Notes under the pieces: model-generated
The model's input: the letters and a program-made list of their open reading frames with translations, nothing else
What the model was told of the DNA's origin: nothing
The model's database searches: none
Position numbers and translations under genes: made by a program
NCBI GenBank assembly: GCA_964017235.1
Contig: OZ024940.1
Span: 558,001-622,000 of the forward strand
Length of the DNA: 64,000 nt
DNA from: Sabellastarte sp. h YS-2021
Taxonomy: Eukaryota > Annelida > Polychaeta > Sabellida > Sabellidae
Direction of reading: 5' to 3'
Shown here: positions 24,601-37,696 of the stretch, in pieces
Position numbering within the stretch: the stretch's first letter is position 1
Layout of the letters: every line of letters starts with the position of its first letter

Positions 24601-27320
24601 GGTGTCCTTCGGAATGACCAAATTTGGCGTACTCGGTGGTAAGGCATCTACACATGTATGACAAATTCCCCATTTAAAATCAATGGGAAATACTGTTTCT
24701 GCTCATATCTGCCAACTTAAGGTCTTTAGACCCTACCCTGTTATATTGTACAGACTCAGACTGGACCCCTCCATCCATTGGTGGAAAAAAATTGGTGTCC
24801 CTCGGAACGACCAAATTTGGCGTGCTCGGTGGTAAGGCATCTACACATGTATGACAAATATCCCATTTAAAATCAATGGGAAATACTGTTTCTGCTCATA
24901 TCTGCCACATTAAGGTCTTTAGACCCTACCCTGTTATATTGTATAGACTCAGACTGGACCCCTCTATCTATTGGTGGAAAAAAATTGGTGTCCCTCGGAA
25001 TGTCCAAATTTGGCGTACTCAGTGGTAAGGCATCTACACATGTATGACAAATTCCCCATTTAAAATCAATGGGAAATACTGTTTCTGCTCATATCTGCCG
25101 ATTTAAGGTCTTTAGACCCTACCCTGTTATATTGTATAGACTCAGACTGGACCCCTCTATCTATTGGTGGAAAAAAATTGGTGTCCCGCGGAACGACCAA
25201 ATTTGGCGTACTCGGTGGTAAGGCATCTACAGATGTATGACAAATTCCCCATTTAAAATCAATGGGAAATACTGTTTCTGCTCAAATCTGCCGATTTAAG
25301 GTCTTTAGACCCTACCCTGTTATATTGTATAGACTCAGACTGGACCCCTCTATCTATTGGTTGAAAAAAATTGGTGTCCTTCGGAATGACCAAATTTGGC
25401 GTACTCGGTGGTAAGGAATCTACACATGTATGACAAATTCCCCATTTAAAATCAATGGGAAATACTGTTTCTGCTCATATCTGCCAACTTAAGGTCTTTA
25501 GACCCTACCCTGTTATATTGTATAGACTCAGACTGGACGCCTCCATCCATTGGTGGAAAAAAATTGGTGTCCCTCGGAACGACCAAATTTGGCGTACTCG
25601 GTGGTAAGGCATCTACACATGTATGACAAATTCCCTATTTAAAATCAATGGGAAATACTGTTTCTGCTCATATCTGCCACATTAAGGTCTTTAGACCCTA
25701 CCCTGTTATATTGTATAGACTCAGACTGGACCCCTCTATCTATTGGTGGAAAAAAATTGGTGTCCCTCGGAACGTCCAAATTTGGCGTACTCGGTGGTAA
25801 GGCAACTGTACTAGTGTGTATGCATGACAAATTCCCCATTTAAAATCAATGGGAAATACTGTTTCTGCTCATATCTGCCACATTAAGGTCTTTAGACCCT
25901 ACCCTGTTATATTGTATAGACTCAGACTGGACGCCTCCATCCATTGGTGGAAAAAAATTGGTGTCCCTCGGAACGACCAAATTTGGCGTACTCGGTGGTA
26001 AGGCATCTACACATGTATGACAAATTCCCCATTTAAAATCAATGGGAAATACTGTTTCTGCTCATATCTGCCACATTAAGGTCTTTAGACCCTACCCTGT
26101 TATATTGTATAGACTCAGACTGGACCCCTCTATCTATTGGTGGAAAAAAATTGGTGTCCCTCGGAACGTCCAAATTTGGCGTACTCGGTGGTAAGGCAAC
26201 TGTACTAGTGTGTATGCATGACAAATTCCCCATTTAAAATCAATGGGAAATACTGTTTCTGCTCATATCTGCCACATTAAGGTCTTTAGACCCTACCCTG
26301 TTATATTGTATAGACTCAGACTGGACCCCTCTATCTATTGGTGGAAAAAAATTGGTGTCCCTCGGAACGACCAAATTTGGCGTACTCGATGGTAAGGCAT
26401 CTACACATGTATGACAAATTCCCCATTTAAAATCAATGGGAAATACTGTTTCTGCTCATATCTGCCGATTTAAGGTCTTTAGACCCTACCCTGTTATATT
26501 GTATAGACTCAGACTGGACCCCTCTATCTATTGGTGGAAAAAAATTGGTGTCCCTCGGAACGACCAAATTTGGCGTACTCGATGGTAAGGCATCTACACA
26601 TGTATGACAAATTCCCCATTTAAAATCAATGGGAAATACTGTTTCTGCTCATATCTGCCGATTTAAGGTCTTTAGACCCTACCCTGTTATATTGTATAGA
26701 CTCAGACTGGACCCCTCTATCTATTGGTGGAAAAAAATTGGTGTCCCTCGGAACGTCCAAATTTGGCGTACTCGGTGGTAAGGCATCTACACATGTATGA
26801 CAAATTCCCCATTTAAAATCAATGGGAAATACTGTTTCTGCTCATATCTGCCGATTTAAGGTCTTTAGACCCTACCCTGTTATATTGTATAGGCTCAGAC
26901 TGGACCCCTCTATCTATTGGTGGAAAAAAATTGGTGTCCCTCGGAACGACCAAATTTGGCATACTCGTTGGTAAGGCAACTGTACTAGTGTGTATGCATG
27001 ACAAATTCCCCATTTAAAATCAATGGGAAATACTGTTTCTGCTCATATCTGCCACATTAAGGTCTTTAGACCCTACCCTGTTATATTGTATAGACTCAGA
27101 CTGGACCCCTCTATCTATTGGTGGAAAAAAATTGGTGTCCCTCGGAACGACCAAATTTGGCGTACTCGGTGGTAAGGCATCTACACATGTATGACAAATT
27201 CCCCATTTAAAATCAATGGGAAATACTGTTTCTGCTCATATCTGCCGATTTAAGGTCTTTAGACCCTACCCTGTTATATTGTATAGACTCAGACTGGACC
27301 CCTCTATCTATTGGTTGAAA
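24601..27320 (+). repeat. 2.7-kb higher-order block, copy 3 of 3
   Basis: This is the third copy, offset +2726 from copy 2, with long units at 25645, 26039 and 26819 and the CCGCGG marker at 25186. Private changes include CTCAAATCTG near 25282 and TTCCCTATTT near 25631. Copy 3 overlaps the next duplication series, which begins near 26.5 kb. Confidence 0.85.
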
Positions 27321-29520
27321 AAAATTGGTGTCCCTCGGAACGACCAAATTTGGCGTACTCGGTGGTAAGGCATCTACACATGTATGACAAATTCCCCATT
27401 TAAAATCAATGGGAAATACTGTTTCTGCTCATATCTGCCGATTTAAGGTCTTTAGACCCTACCCTGTTATATTGTATAGACTCAGACTGGACCCCTCTAT
27501 CTATTGGTGGAAAAAAATTGGTGTCCCTCGGAACGACCAAATTTGGCGTACTCGGTGGTAAGGCATCTACACATGTATGACAAATTCCCCATTTAAAATC
27601 AATGGGAAATACTGTTTCTGCTCATATCTGCCGATTTAAGGTCTTTAGACCCTACCCTGTTATATTGTATAGACTCAGACTGGACCCCTCTATCTATTGG
27701 TTGAAAAAAATTGGTGTCCTTCGGAATGACCAAATTTGGCGTACTCGGTGGTAAGGCATCTACACATGTATGACAAATTCCCCATTTAAAATCAATGGGA
27801 AATACTGTTTCTGCTCATATCTGCCGATTTAAGGTCTTTAGACCCTACCCTGTTATATTGTATAGACTCAGACTGGACCCCTTTATCTATTGGTGGAAAA
27901 AAATTGGTGTCCTTCGGAATGACCAAATTTGGCGTACTCGGTGGTAAGGCATCTACACATGTATGACAAATTCCCCATTTAAAATCAATGGGAAATACTG
28001 TTTCTGCTCATATCTGCCAACTTAAGGTCTTTAGACCCTACCCTGTTATATTGTATAGACTCAGACTGGACCCCTCTATCTATTGGTTGAAAAAAATTGG
28101 TGTCCTTCGGAATGACCAAATTTGGCGTACTCGGTGGTAAGGCATCTACACATGTATGACAAATTCCCCATTTAAAATCAGTGGGAAATACTGTTTCTGC
28201 TCATATCTGCCGATTTAAGGTCTTTAGACCCTACCCTGTTATATTGTATAGACTCAGACTGGACCCCTCTATCTATTGGTTGAAAAAAATTGGTGTCCTT
28301 CGGAATGACCAAATTTGGCGTACTCGGTGGTAAGGCATCTACACATGTATGACAAATTCCCCATTTAAAATCAATGGGAAATACTGTTTCTGCTCATATC
28401 TGCCAACTTAAGGTCTTTAGACCCTACCCTGTTATATTGTACAGACTCAGACTGGACCCCTCCATCCATTGGTGGAAAAAAATTGGTGTCCCTCGGAACG
28501 ACAAAATTTGGCGTACTCGGTGGTAAGGCATCTACACATGTATGACAAATATCCCATTTAAAATCAATGGGGAATACTGTTTCTGCTCATATCTGCCACA
28601 TTAAGGTCTTTAGACCCTACCCTGTTATATTGTATAGACTCAGACTGGACCCCTCTATCTATTGGTGGAAAAAAATTGGTGTCCCTCGGAATGTCCAAAT
28701 TTGGCGTACTCAGTGGTAAGGCATCTACACATGTATGACAAATTCCCCATTTAAAATCAATGGGAAATACTGTTTCTGCTCATATCTGCCGATTTAAGGT
28801 CTTTAGACCCTACCCTGTTATATTGTATAGACTCAGACTGGACCCCTCTATCTATTGGTGGAAAAAAATTGGTGTCCCGCGGAACGACCAAATTTGGCGT
28901 ACTCGGTGGTAAGGCATCTACACATGTATGACAAATTCCCCATTTAAAATCAATGGGAAATACTGTTTCTGCTCATATCTGCCGATTTAAGGTCTTTAGA
29001 CCCTACCCTGTTATATTGTATAGACTCAGACTGGACCCCTCTATCTATTGGTTGAAAAAAATTGGTGTCCTTCGGAATGACCAAATTTGGCGTACTCGGT
29101 GGTAAGGAATCTACACATGTATGACAAATTCCCCATTTAAAATCAATGGGAAATACTGTTTCTGCTCATATCTGCCAACTTAAGGTCTTTAGACCCTACC
29201 CTGTTATATTGTATAGACTCAGACTGGACGCCTCCATCCATTGGTGGAAAAAAATTGGTGTCCCTCGGAACGACCAAATTTGGCGTACTCGGTGGTAAGG
29301 CATCTACACATGTATGACAAATTCCCCATTTAAAATCAATGGGAAATACTGTTTCTGCTCATATCTGCCGATTTAAGGTCTTTAGACCCTACCCTGTTAT
29401 ATTGTATAGACTCAGACTGGACCCCTCTATCTATTGGTGGAAAAAAATTGGTGTCCCTCGGAACGACCAAATTTGGCGTACTCGGTGGTAAGGCATCTAC
29501 ACATGTATGACAAATTCCCC
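26530..29520 (+). repeat. Segmental duplication, 3289/3096-bp offset, copy 1
   Basis: This block is repeated at 29.8-32.6 kb. The markers CCCTTTATC (near 27879) and AATCAGTGGG (near 28177) recur at +3289. Past 28.37 kb the offset drops to 3096, shown by GACAAAATTTGG (near 28500 versus 31596) and CCGCGG (28877 versus 31973), so the second copy has lost one 193-bp unit. The sixteen short units 27020-30107 form the longest uninterrupted short run in the window. Confidence 0.84.
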
Positions 29521-29819
29521 ATTTAAAATCAATGGGAAATACTGTTTCTGCTCATATCTGCCTATTTAAGGTCTTTAGACCCTACCCTGTTATATTGTAT
29601 AGACTCAGACTGGACCCCTCTATCTATTGGTTGAAAAAAATTGGTGTCCTTCGGAATGACCAAATTTGGCGTACTCGGTGGTAAGGCATCTACACATGTA
29701 TGACAAATTCCCCATTTAAAATCAATGGGAAATACTGTTTCTGCTCATATCTGCCGATTTAAGGTCTTTAGACCCTACCCTGTTATATTGTATAGACTCA
29801 GACTGGACCCCTCTATCTA

Positions 29820-32620
29820 TTGGTGGAAAAAAATTGGTGTCCCTCGGAACGACCAAATTTGGCGTACTCGATGGTAAGGCATCTACACATGTATGACAAA
29901 TTCCCCATTTAAAATCAATGGGAAATACTGTTTCTGCTCATATCTGCCGATTTAAGGTCTTTAGACCCTACCCTGTTATATTGTATAGACTCAGACTGGA
30001 CCCCTCTATCTATTGGTGGAAAAAAATTGGTGTCCCTCGGAACGTCCAAATTTGGCGTACTCGGTGGTAAGGCATCTACACATGTATGACAAATTCCCCA
30101 TTTAAAATCAATGGGAAATACTGTTTCTGCTCATATCTGCCGATTTAAGGTCTTTAGACCCTACCCTGTTATATTGTATAGGCTCAGACTGGACCCCTCT
30201 ATCTATTGGTGGAAAAAAATTGGTGTCCCTCGGAACGACCAAATTTGGCATACTCGTTGGTAAGGCAACTGTACTAGTGTGTATGCATGACAAATTCCCC
30301 ATTTAAAATCAATGGGAAATACTGTTTCTGCTCATATCTGCCACATTAAGGTCTTTAGACCCTACCCTGTTATATTGTATAGACTCAGACTGGACCCCTC
30401 TATCTATTGGTGGAAAAAAATTGGTGTCCCTAGGAACGACCAAATTTGGCGTACTCGGTGGTAAGGCATCTACACATGTATGACAAATTCCCCATTTAAA
30501 ATCAATGGGAAATACTGTTTCTGCTCATATCTGCCGATTTAAGGTCTTTAGACCCTACCCTGTTATATTGTATAGACTCAGACTGGACCCCTCTATTTAT
30601 TGGTTGAAAAAAATTGGTGTCCCTCGGAACGACCAAATTTGGCGTACTCGGTGGTAAGGCATCTACACATGTATGACAAATTCCCCATTTAAAATCAATG
30701 GGAAATACTGTTTCTGCTCATATCTGCCGATTTAAGGTCTTTAGACCCTACCCTGTTATATTGTATAGACTCAGACTGGACCCCTCTATCTATTGGTGGA
30801 AAAAAATTGGTGTCCCTCGGAACGACCAAATTTGGCGTACTCGGTGGTAAGGCATCTACACATGTATGACAAATTCCCCATTTAAAATCAATGGGAAATA
30901 CTGTTTCTGCTCATATCTGCCGATTTAAGGTCTTTAGACCCTACCCTGTTATATTGTATAGACTCAGACTGGACCCCTCTATCTATTGGTTGAAAAAAAT
31001 TGGTGTCCTTCGGAATGACCAAATTTGGCGTACTCGGTGGTAAGGCATCTACACATGTATGACAAATTCCCCATTTAAAATCAATGGGAAATACTGTTTC
31101 TGCTCATATCTGCCGATTTAAGGTCTTTAGACCCTACCCTGTTATATTGTATAGACTCAGACTGGACCCCTTTATCTATTGGTGGAAAAAAATTGGTGTC
31201 CTTCGGAATGACCAAATTTGGCGTACTCGGTGGTAAGGCATCTACACATGTATGACAAATTCCCCATTTAAAATCAATGGGAAATACTGTTTCTGCTCAT
31301 ATCTGCCAACTTAAGGTCTTTAGACCCTACCCTGTTATATTGTATAGACTCAGACTGGACCCCTCTATCTATTGGTTGAAAAAAATTGGTGTCCTTCGGA
31401 ATGACCAAATTTGGCGTACTCGGTGGTAAGGCATCTACACATGTATGACAAATTCCCCATTTAAAATCAGTGGGAAATACTGTTTCTGCTCATATCTGCC
31501 AACTTAAGGTCTTTAGACCCTACCCTGTTATATTGTACAGACTCAGACTGGACCCCTCCATCCATTGGTGGAAAAAAATTGGTGTCCCTCGGAACGACAA
31601 AATTTGGCGTACTCGGTGGTAAGGCATCTACACATGTATGACAAATATCCCATTTAAAATCAATGGGAAATACTGTTTCTGCTCATATCTGCCACATTAA
31701 GGTCTTTAGACCCTACCCTGTTATATTGTATAGACTCAGACTGGACCCCTCTATCTATTGGTGGAAAAAAATTGGTGTCCCTCGGAATGTCCAAATTTGG
31801 CGTACTCAGTGGTAAGGCATCTACACATGTATGACAAATTCCCCATTTAAAATCAATGGGAAATACTGTTTCTGCTCATATCTGCCGATTTAAGGTCTTT
31901 AGACCCTACCCTGTTATATTGTATAGACTCAGACTGGACCCCTCTATCTATTGGTGGAAAAAAATTGGTGTCCCGCGGAACGACCAAATTTGGCGTACTC
32001 GGTGGTAAGGCATCTACACATGTATGACAAATTCCCCATTTAAAATCAATGGGAAATACTGTTTCTGCTCATATCTGCCGATTTAAGGTCTTTAGACCCT
32101 ACCCTGTTATATTGTATAGACTCAGACTGGACCCCTCTATCTATTGGTTGAAAAAAATTGGTGTCCTTCGGAATGACCAAATTTGGCGTACTCGGTGGTA
32201 AGGAATCTACACATGTATGACAAATTCCCCATTTAAAATCAATGGGAAATACTGTTTCTGCTCATATCTGCCAACTTAAGGTCTTTAGACCCTACCCTGT
32301 TATATTGTATAGACTCAGACTGGACGCCTCCATCCATTGGTGGAAAAAAATTGGTGTCCCTCGGAACGACCAAATTTGGCGTACTCGGTGGTAAGGCATC
32401 TACACATGTATGACAAATTCCCCATTTAAAATCAATGGGAAATACTGTTTCTGCTCATATCTGCCGATTTAAGGTCTTTAGACCCTACCCTGTTATATTG
32501 TATAGACTCAGACTGGACCCCTCTATCTATTGGTGGAAAAAAATTGGTGTCCCTCGGAACGACCAAATTTGGCGTACTCGGTGGTAAGGCATCTACACAT
32601 GTATGACAAATTCCCCATTT
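29820..32620 (+). repeat. Segmental duplication, 3289/3096-bp offset, copy 2
   Basis: This is the second copy of 26.5-29.5 kb. The unit starting at 31468 begins with the AATCAGTGGG marker but continues as the AACTT/GTACAGACTC type, so it is the fusion of two units that are separate in copy 1 (28179 and 28372). This is the visible footprint of the one-monomer deletion. Private changes include CCCTAGGAACG near 30428 and CTCTATTTATTGG near 30591. Confidence 0.84.
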
Positions 32621-32624
32621 AAAA

Positions 32625-35600
32625 TCAATGGGAAATACTGTTTCTGCTCATATCTGCCACATTAAGGTCTTTAGACCCTACCCTGTTATATTGTATAGAC
32701 TCAGACTGGACCCCTCTATCTATTGGTGGAAAAAAATTGGTGTCCCGCGGAACGTCCAAATTTGGCATACTCGGTGGTAAGGCAACTGTATTAGTGTGTA
32801 TGCATGACAAATTCCCCATTTAAAATCAATGGGAAATACTGTTTCTGCTCATATCTGCCAACTTAAGGTCTTTAGACCCTACCCTGTTATATTGTATAGA
32901 CTCAGACTGGACCCCTCTATCTATTGGTGGAAAAAAATTGGTGTCCCTCGGAACGACCAAATTTGGCGTACTCGATGGTAAGGCATCTACACATGTATGA
33001 CAAATTCCCCATTTAAAATCAATGGGAAATACTGTTTCTGCTCATATCTGCCGATTTAAGGTCTTTAGACCCTACCCTGTTATATTGTATAGACTCAGAC
33101 TGGACCCCTCTATCTATTGGTGGAAAAAAATTGGTGTCCCTCGGAACGACCAAATTTGGCGTACTCGGTGGTAAGGCATCTACACATGTATGACAAATTC
33201 CCCATTTAAAATCAATGGGAAATACTGTTTCTGCTCATATCTGCCACATTAAGGTCTTTAGACCCTACCCTGTTATATTGTACAGACTCAGACTGGACCC
33301 CTCTATCTATTGGTTGAAAACAATTGGTGTCCCTCGGAACGTCCAAATTTGGCGTACTCGGTGGTAAGGCATCTACACATGTATGACAAATTCCCCATTT
33401 AAAATCAATGGGAAATACTGTTTCTGCTCATATCTGCCGATTTAAGGTCTTTAGACCCTACCCTGTTATATTGTAGAGACTCAGACTGGACCCCTCTATC
33501 TATTGGTGGAAAAAAATTGGTGTCCCTCGGAACGTCCAAATTTGGCGTACTCGGTGGTAAGACAACTGTACTAGTGTGTATGCATGACAAATTCCCCATT
33601 TAAAATCAATGGGAAATACTGTTTCTGCTCATATCTGCCAACTTAAGGTCTTTAGACCCTACCCTGTTATATTGTATAGACTCAGACTGGACCCCTCCAT
33701 CCATTGGTGGAAAAAAATTGGTGTCTCTCGGAACGACCAAATTTGGCGTACTCGGTGGTAAGGCATCTACACATGTATGACAAATTCCCCATTTAAAATC
33801 AATGGGAAATACTGTTTCTGCTCATATCTGCCACATTAAGGTCTTTATACCCTACCCTGTTATATTGTATAGACTCAGACTGGACCCCTATATCTATTAG
33901 TGGAAAAAAATTGGTGTCCCTCGGAACGACCAAATTTGGCAGACTCGGTGGTAAGGCATCTACACATGTATGACAAATTCCCCATTTAAAATCAATGGGA
34001 AATACTGTTTCTGCTCATATCTCCCGATTTATGGTCTTTAGACCCTACCCTGTTATATTGTATAGACTCAGACTGGACCCCTCTATCTATTGGTGGAAAA
34101 AAATTGGTGTCCCTCGGAACGACCAAATTTGGCGTACTCGGTGGTAAGGCATCTACACATGTATGACAAATTCCCCATTTAAAATCAATGGGAAATACTG
34201 TTTCTGCTCATATGTGCTAATTTAAGGTCTTTAGACCCTACCCTGTTATATTGTATAGACTCAGACTGGACCCCGCTATCTATTGGTGGAAAAAAATTGG
34301 TGTCCCTCGGAACGTCCAAATTTGGCGTACTCGGTGGTAAGGCAACTGTACTAGTGTGTATGCATGACAAATTCCCCATTTAAAATCAATGGGAAATACT
34401 GTTTCTGCTCATATCTGCCAACTTAAGGTCTTTAGACCCTACCCTGTTACATTGTATAGACTCAGACTGGACCCCTATATCTATTGGTGGAAAAAAATTG
34501 GTGTCCCTCGGAACGACCAAATTTGGCAGACTCGTTGGTAAGGCATCTACACATGTATGACAAATTCCGCAATTAAAATCAATGGGAAATACTGTTTCTG
34601 CTCATATCTCCCGATTTATGGTCTTTAGACCCTACCCTGTTATATTGTATAGACTCAGACTGGACCCCTCTATCTATTGGTGGAAAAAAATTGGTGTCCC
34701 TCGGAACGACAAAATTTGGCGTACTCGGTGGTAAGGCAACTGTACTAGTGTATATGCATGACAAATTCCCCATTTAAAATCAATGGGAAATACTTTTTCT
34801 GCTCATATCTGCCGATTTAAGGTCTTTAGACCCTACCCTGTTATATTGTATAGACTCAGACTGGACCCCTCTATCTATTGGTGGAAAAAAATTGGTGTCC
34901 CTCGGAACGACCAAATTTGGCAGACTCGGTGGTAAGGCATCTACACATGTATGACAAATTCCCCAATTAAAATCAATGGGAAATACTGTTTCTGCTCATA
35001 TCTCCCGATTTATGGTCTTTAGACCCTACCCTGTTATATTGTATAGACTCAGACTGGACCCCTCTATCTATTGGTGGAAAAAAATTGGTGTTCCTCGGAA
35101 CGACAAAATTTGGCGTACTCGGTGGTAAGGCAACTGTACTAGTGTATATGCATGACAAATTCCCCATTTAAAATCAATGGGAAATACTTTTTCTGCTCAT
35201 ATCTGCCGATTTAAGGTCTTTAGACCCTACCCTGTTATATTGTATAGACTCAGACTGGACCCCTCTATCTATTGGTGGAAAAAATTGGTGTCCCTCGGAA
35301 CGACCAAATTTGGCAGACTCGGTGGTAAGGCATCTACACATGTATGACAAATTCCCCAATTAAAATCAATGGGAAATACTGTTTCTGCTCATATCTGCCG
35401 ATTTATGGTCTTTAGACCCTACCCTGTTATATTGTATAGACTCAGACTGGACCCCTCTATCTATTGGTGGAAAAAAATTGGTGTCCCTCGGAACGTCCAA
35501 ATTTGGCGTACTCGGTGGTAAGGCAACTGTACTAGTGTATATGCATGACAAATTCCTCATTTAAAATCAATGGGAAATACTTTTTCTGCTCATATCTGTC

Positions 35601-35959
35601 GATTTAAGGTCTTTAGACCCTACCCTGTTATATTGTATAGACTCAGACTGGACCCCTCTATCTATTGGTGGAAAAAATTGGTGTCCCTCGGAAGGACCAA
35701 ATTTGGCGTACTCGTTGGTAAGGCATCTACACATGTATGACAAATTCCCCATTTAAAATCAATGGGAAATACTGTTTCTGCTCATATCTGCCGATTTAAG
35801 GTCTTTAGACCCTACCCTGTTATATTGTATAGACTCAGACTGGACCCCTCTATCTATTGGTGGAAAAAAATTGGTGTCCCTCGGAACGTCCAAATTTGGC
35901 ATACTCGGTGGTAAGGCAACTGTACTAGTGTGTATGCATGACAAATTCCCCATTTAAAA
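32625..35959 (+). repeat. Diverged zone of array A with 394-bp dimers
   Basis: Units here carry many more private substitutions than elsewhere: TGTAGAGAC near 33473, CTTTATACCC near 33844, TATTAGTGG near 33895, CTCCCGATTTATGG near 34021, 34609 and 35003, TACTTTTTCTG near 34791, 35185 and 35577, and GGCAGACTCG near 33937. From 34185 the units alternate long and short (long at 34185, 34579, 34973, 35366 and 35759). The 34579 and 34973 dimers share TCTCCCGATTTATGG, GACAAAATTTGG and GTGTATATGC. The short units at 35174 and 35567 are 192 bp because the A tract has six instead of seven A. Long units at 32625, 33405 and 34185 are spaced exactly 780 bp apart. Confidence 0.9.
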
Positions 35960-37696
35960 TCAATGGGAAATACTGTTTCTGCTCATATCTGCCAACTTAA
36001 GGTCTTTAGACCCTACCCTGTTATATTGTATAGACTCAGACTGGACCCCTCTATCTATTGGTGGAAAAAAATTGGTGTCCCTCGGAACGACCAAATTTGG
36101 CGTACTCGATGGTAAGGCATCTACACATGTATGACAAATTCCCCATTTAAAATCAATGGGAAATACTGTTTCTGCTCATATCTGCCGATTTAAGGTCTTT
36201 AGACCCTACCCTGTTATATTGTATAGACTCAGACTGGACCCCTCTATCTATTGGTGGAAAAAAATTGGTGTCCCTCGGAACGACCAAATTTGGCGTACTC
36301 GGTGGTAAGGCATGTACACATGTATGACAAATTCCCCATTTAAAATCAATGGGAAATATTGTTTCTGCTCATATCTGCCGATTTAAGGTCTTTAGACCCT
36401 ACCCTGTTATATTGTATAGACTCAGACTGGACCCCTCTATCTATTGGTGGAAAAAAATTGGTGTCCCTCGGAACGTCCAAATTTGGCGTACTCGGTGGTA
36501 AGGCATCTACACATGTATGACAAATTCCCCATTTAAAATCAATGGGAAATACTGTTTCTGCTCATATCTGCCGATTTAAGGTCTTTAGACCCTACCCTGT
36601 TATATTGTATAGACTCAGACTGGACCCCTCTATCTATTGGTGGAAAAAAATTGGTGTCCCTCGGAATGACCAAATTTGGCGTACTCGGTGGTAAGGCATC
36701 TACACATGTATGACAAATTCCCCATTTAAAATCAATGGGAAATACTGTTTCTGCTCATATCTGCCGATTTAAGGTCTTTAGACCCTACCCTGTTATATTG
36801 TATAGACTCAGACTGGACCCCTCTATCTATTGGTGGAAAAAAATTGGTGTCCCTCGGAACGACTAAATTTGGCGTACTCGGTGGTAAGGCATCTACACAT
36901 GTATGACAAATTCCCCATTTAAAATCAATGGGAAATACTGTTTCTGCTCATATCTGCCAACTTAAGGTCTTTAGACCCTACCCTGTTATATTGTATAGAC
37001 TCAGACTGGACCCCTCTATCTATTGGTGGAAAAAAATTGGTGTCCCTCGGAACGACCAAATTTGGCGTACTCGATGGTAAGGCATCTACACATGTATGAC
37101 AAATTCCCCATTTAAAATCAATGGGAAATACTGTTTCTGCTCATATCTGCCGATTTAAGGTCTTTAGACCCTACCCTGTTATATTGTATAGACTCAGACT
37201 GGACCCCTCTATCTATTGGTGGAAAAAAATTGGTGTCCCTCGGAACGACCAAATTTGGCGTACTCGGTGGTAAGGCATCTACACATGTATGACAAATTCC
37301 CCATTTAAAATCAATGGGAAATACTGTTTCTGCTCATATCTGCCGATTTAAGGTCTTTAGACCCTACCCTGTTATATTGTATAGACTCAGACTGGACCCC
37401 TCTATCTATTGGTGGAAAAAAATTGGTGTCCCTCGGAACGACCAAATTTGGCGTACTCGGTGGTAAGGCATCTACACATGTATGACAAATTCCCCATTTA
37501 AAATCAATGGGAAACACTGTTTCTGCTCATATCTGCCGATTTAAGGTCTTTAGACCCTACCCTGTTATATTGTATAGACTCAGACTGGACCCCTCTATCT
37601 ATTGGTTGAAAAAAATTGGTGTTCTTCGGAATGACCAAATTTGGCGTACTCGGTGGTAAGGCATCTACACATGTATGACAAATTACTCATTTAAAA
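35960..37696 (+). repeat. Run of nine short array-A monomers before the A/B switch
   Basis: Nine 193-bp units of fairly uniform type (mostly GATTT, GGTGG) follow, without long units. Rare changes include GGCATGTACAC near 36310, GAAATATTG near 36353 and GACTAAATTTGG near 36862. GAAACACTG near 37511 supplies a GTG start on the complement and extends a spurious frame to 68 codons (37311-37517). The last unit ends in the unusual AAATTACTCATTT near 37680, immediately before the chimeric monomer. Confidence 0.85.
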
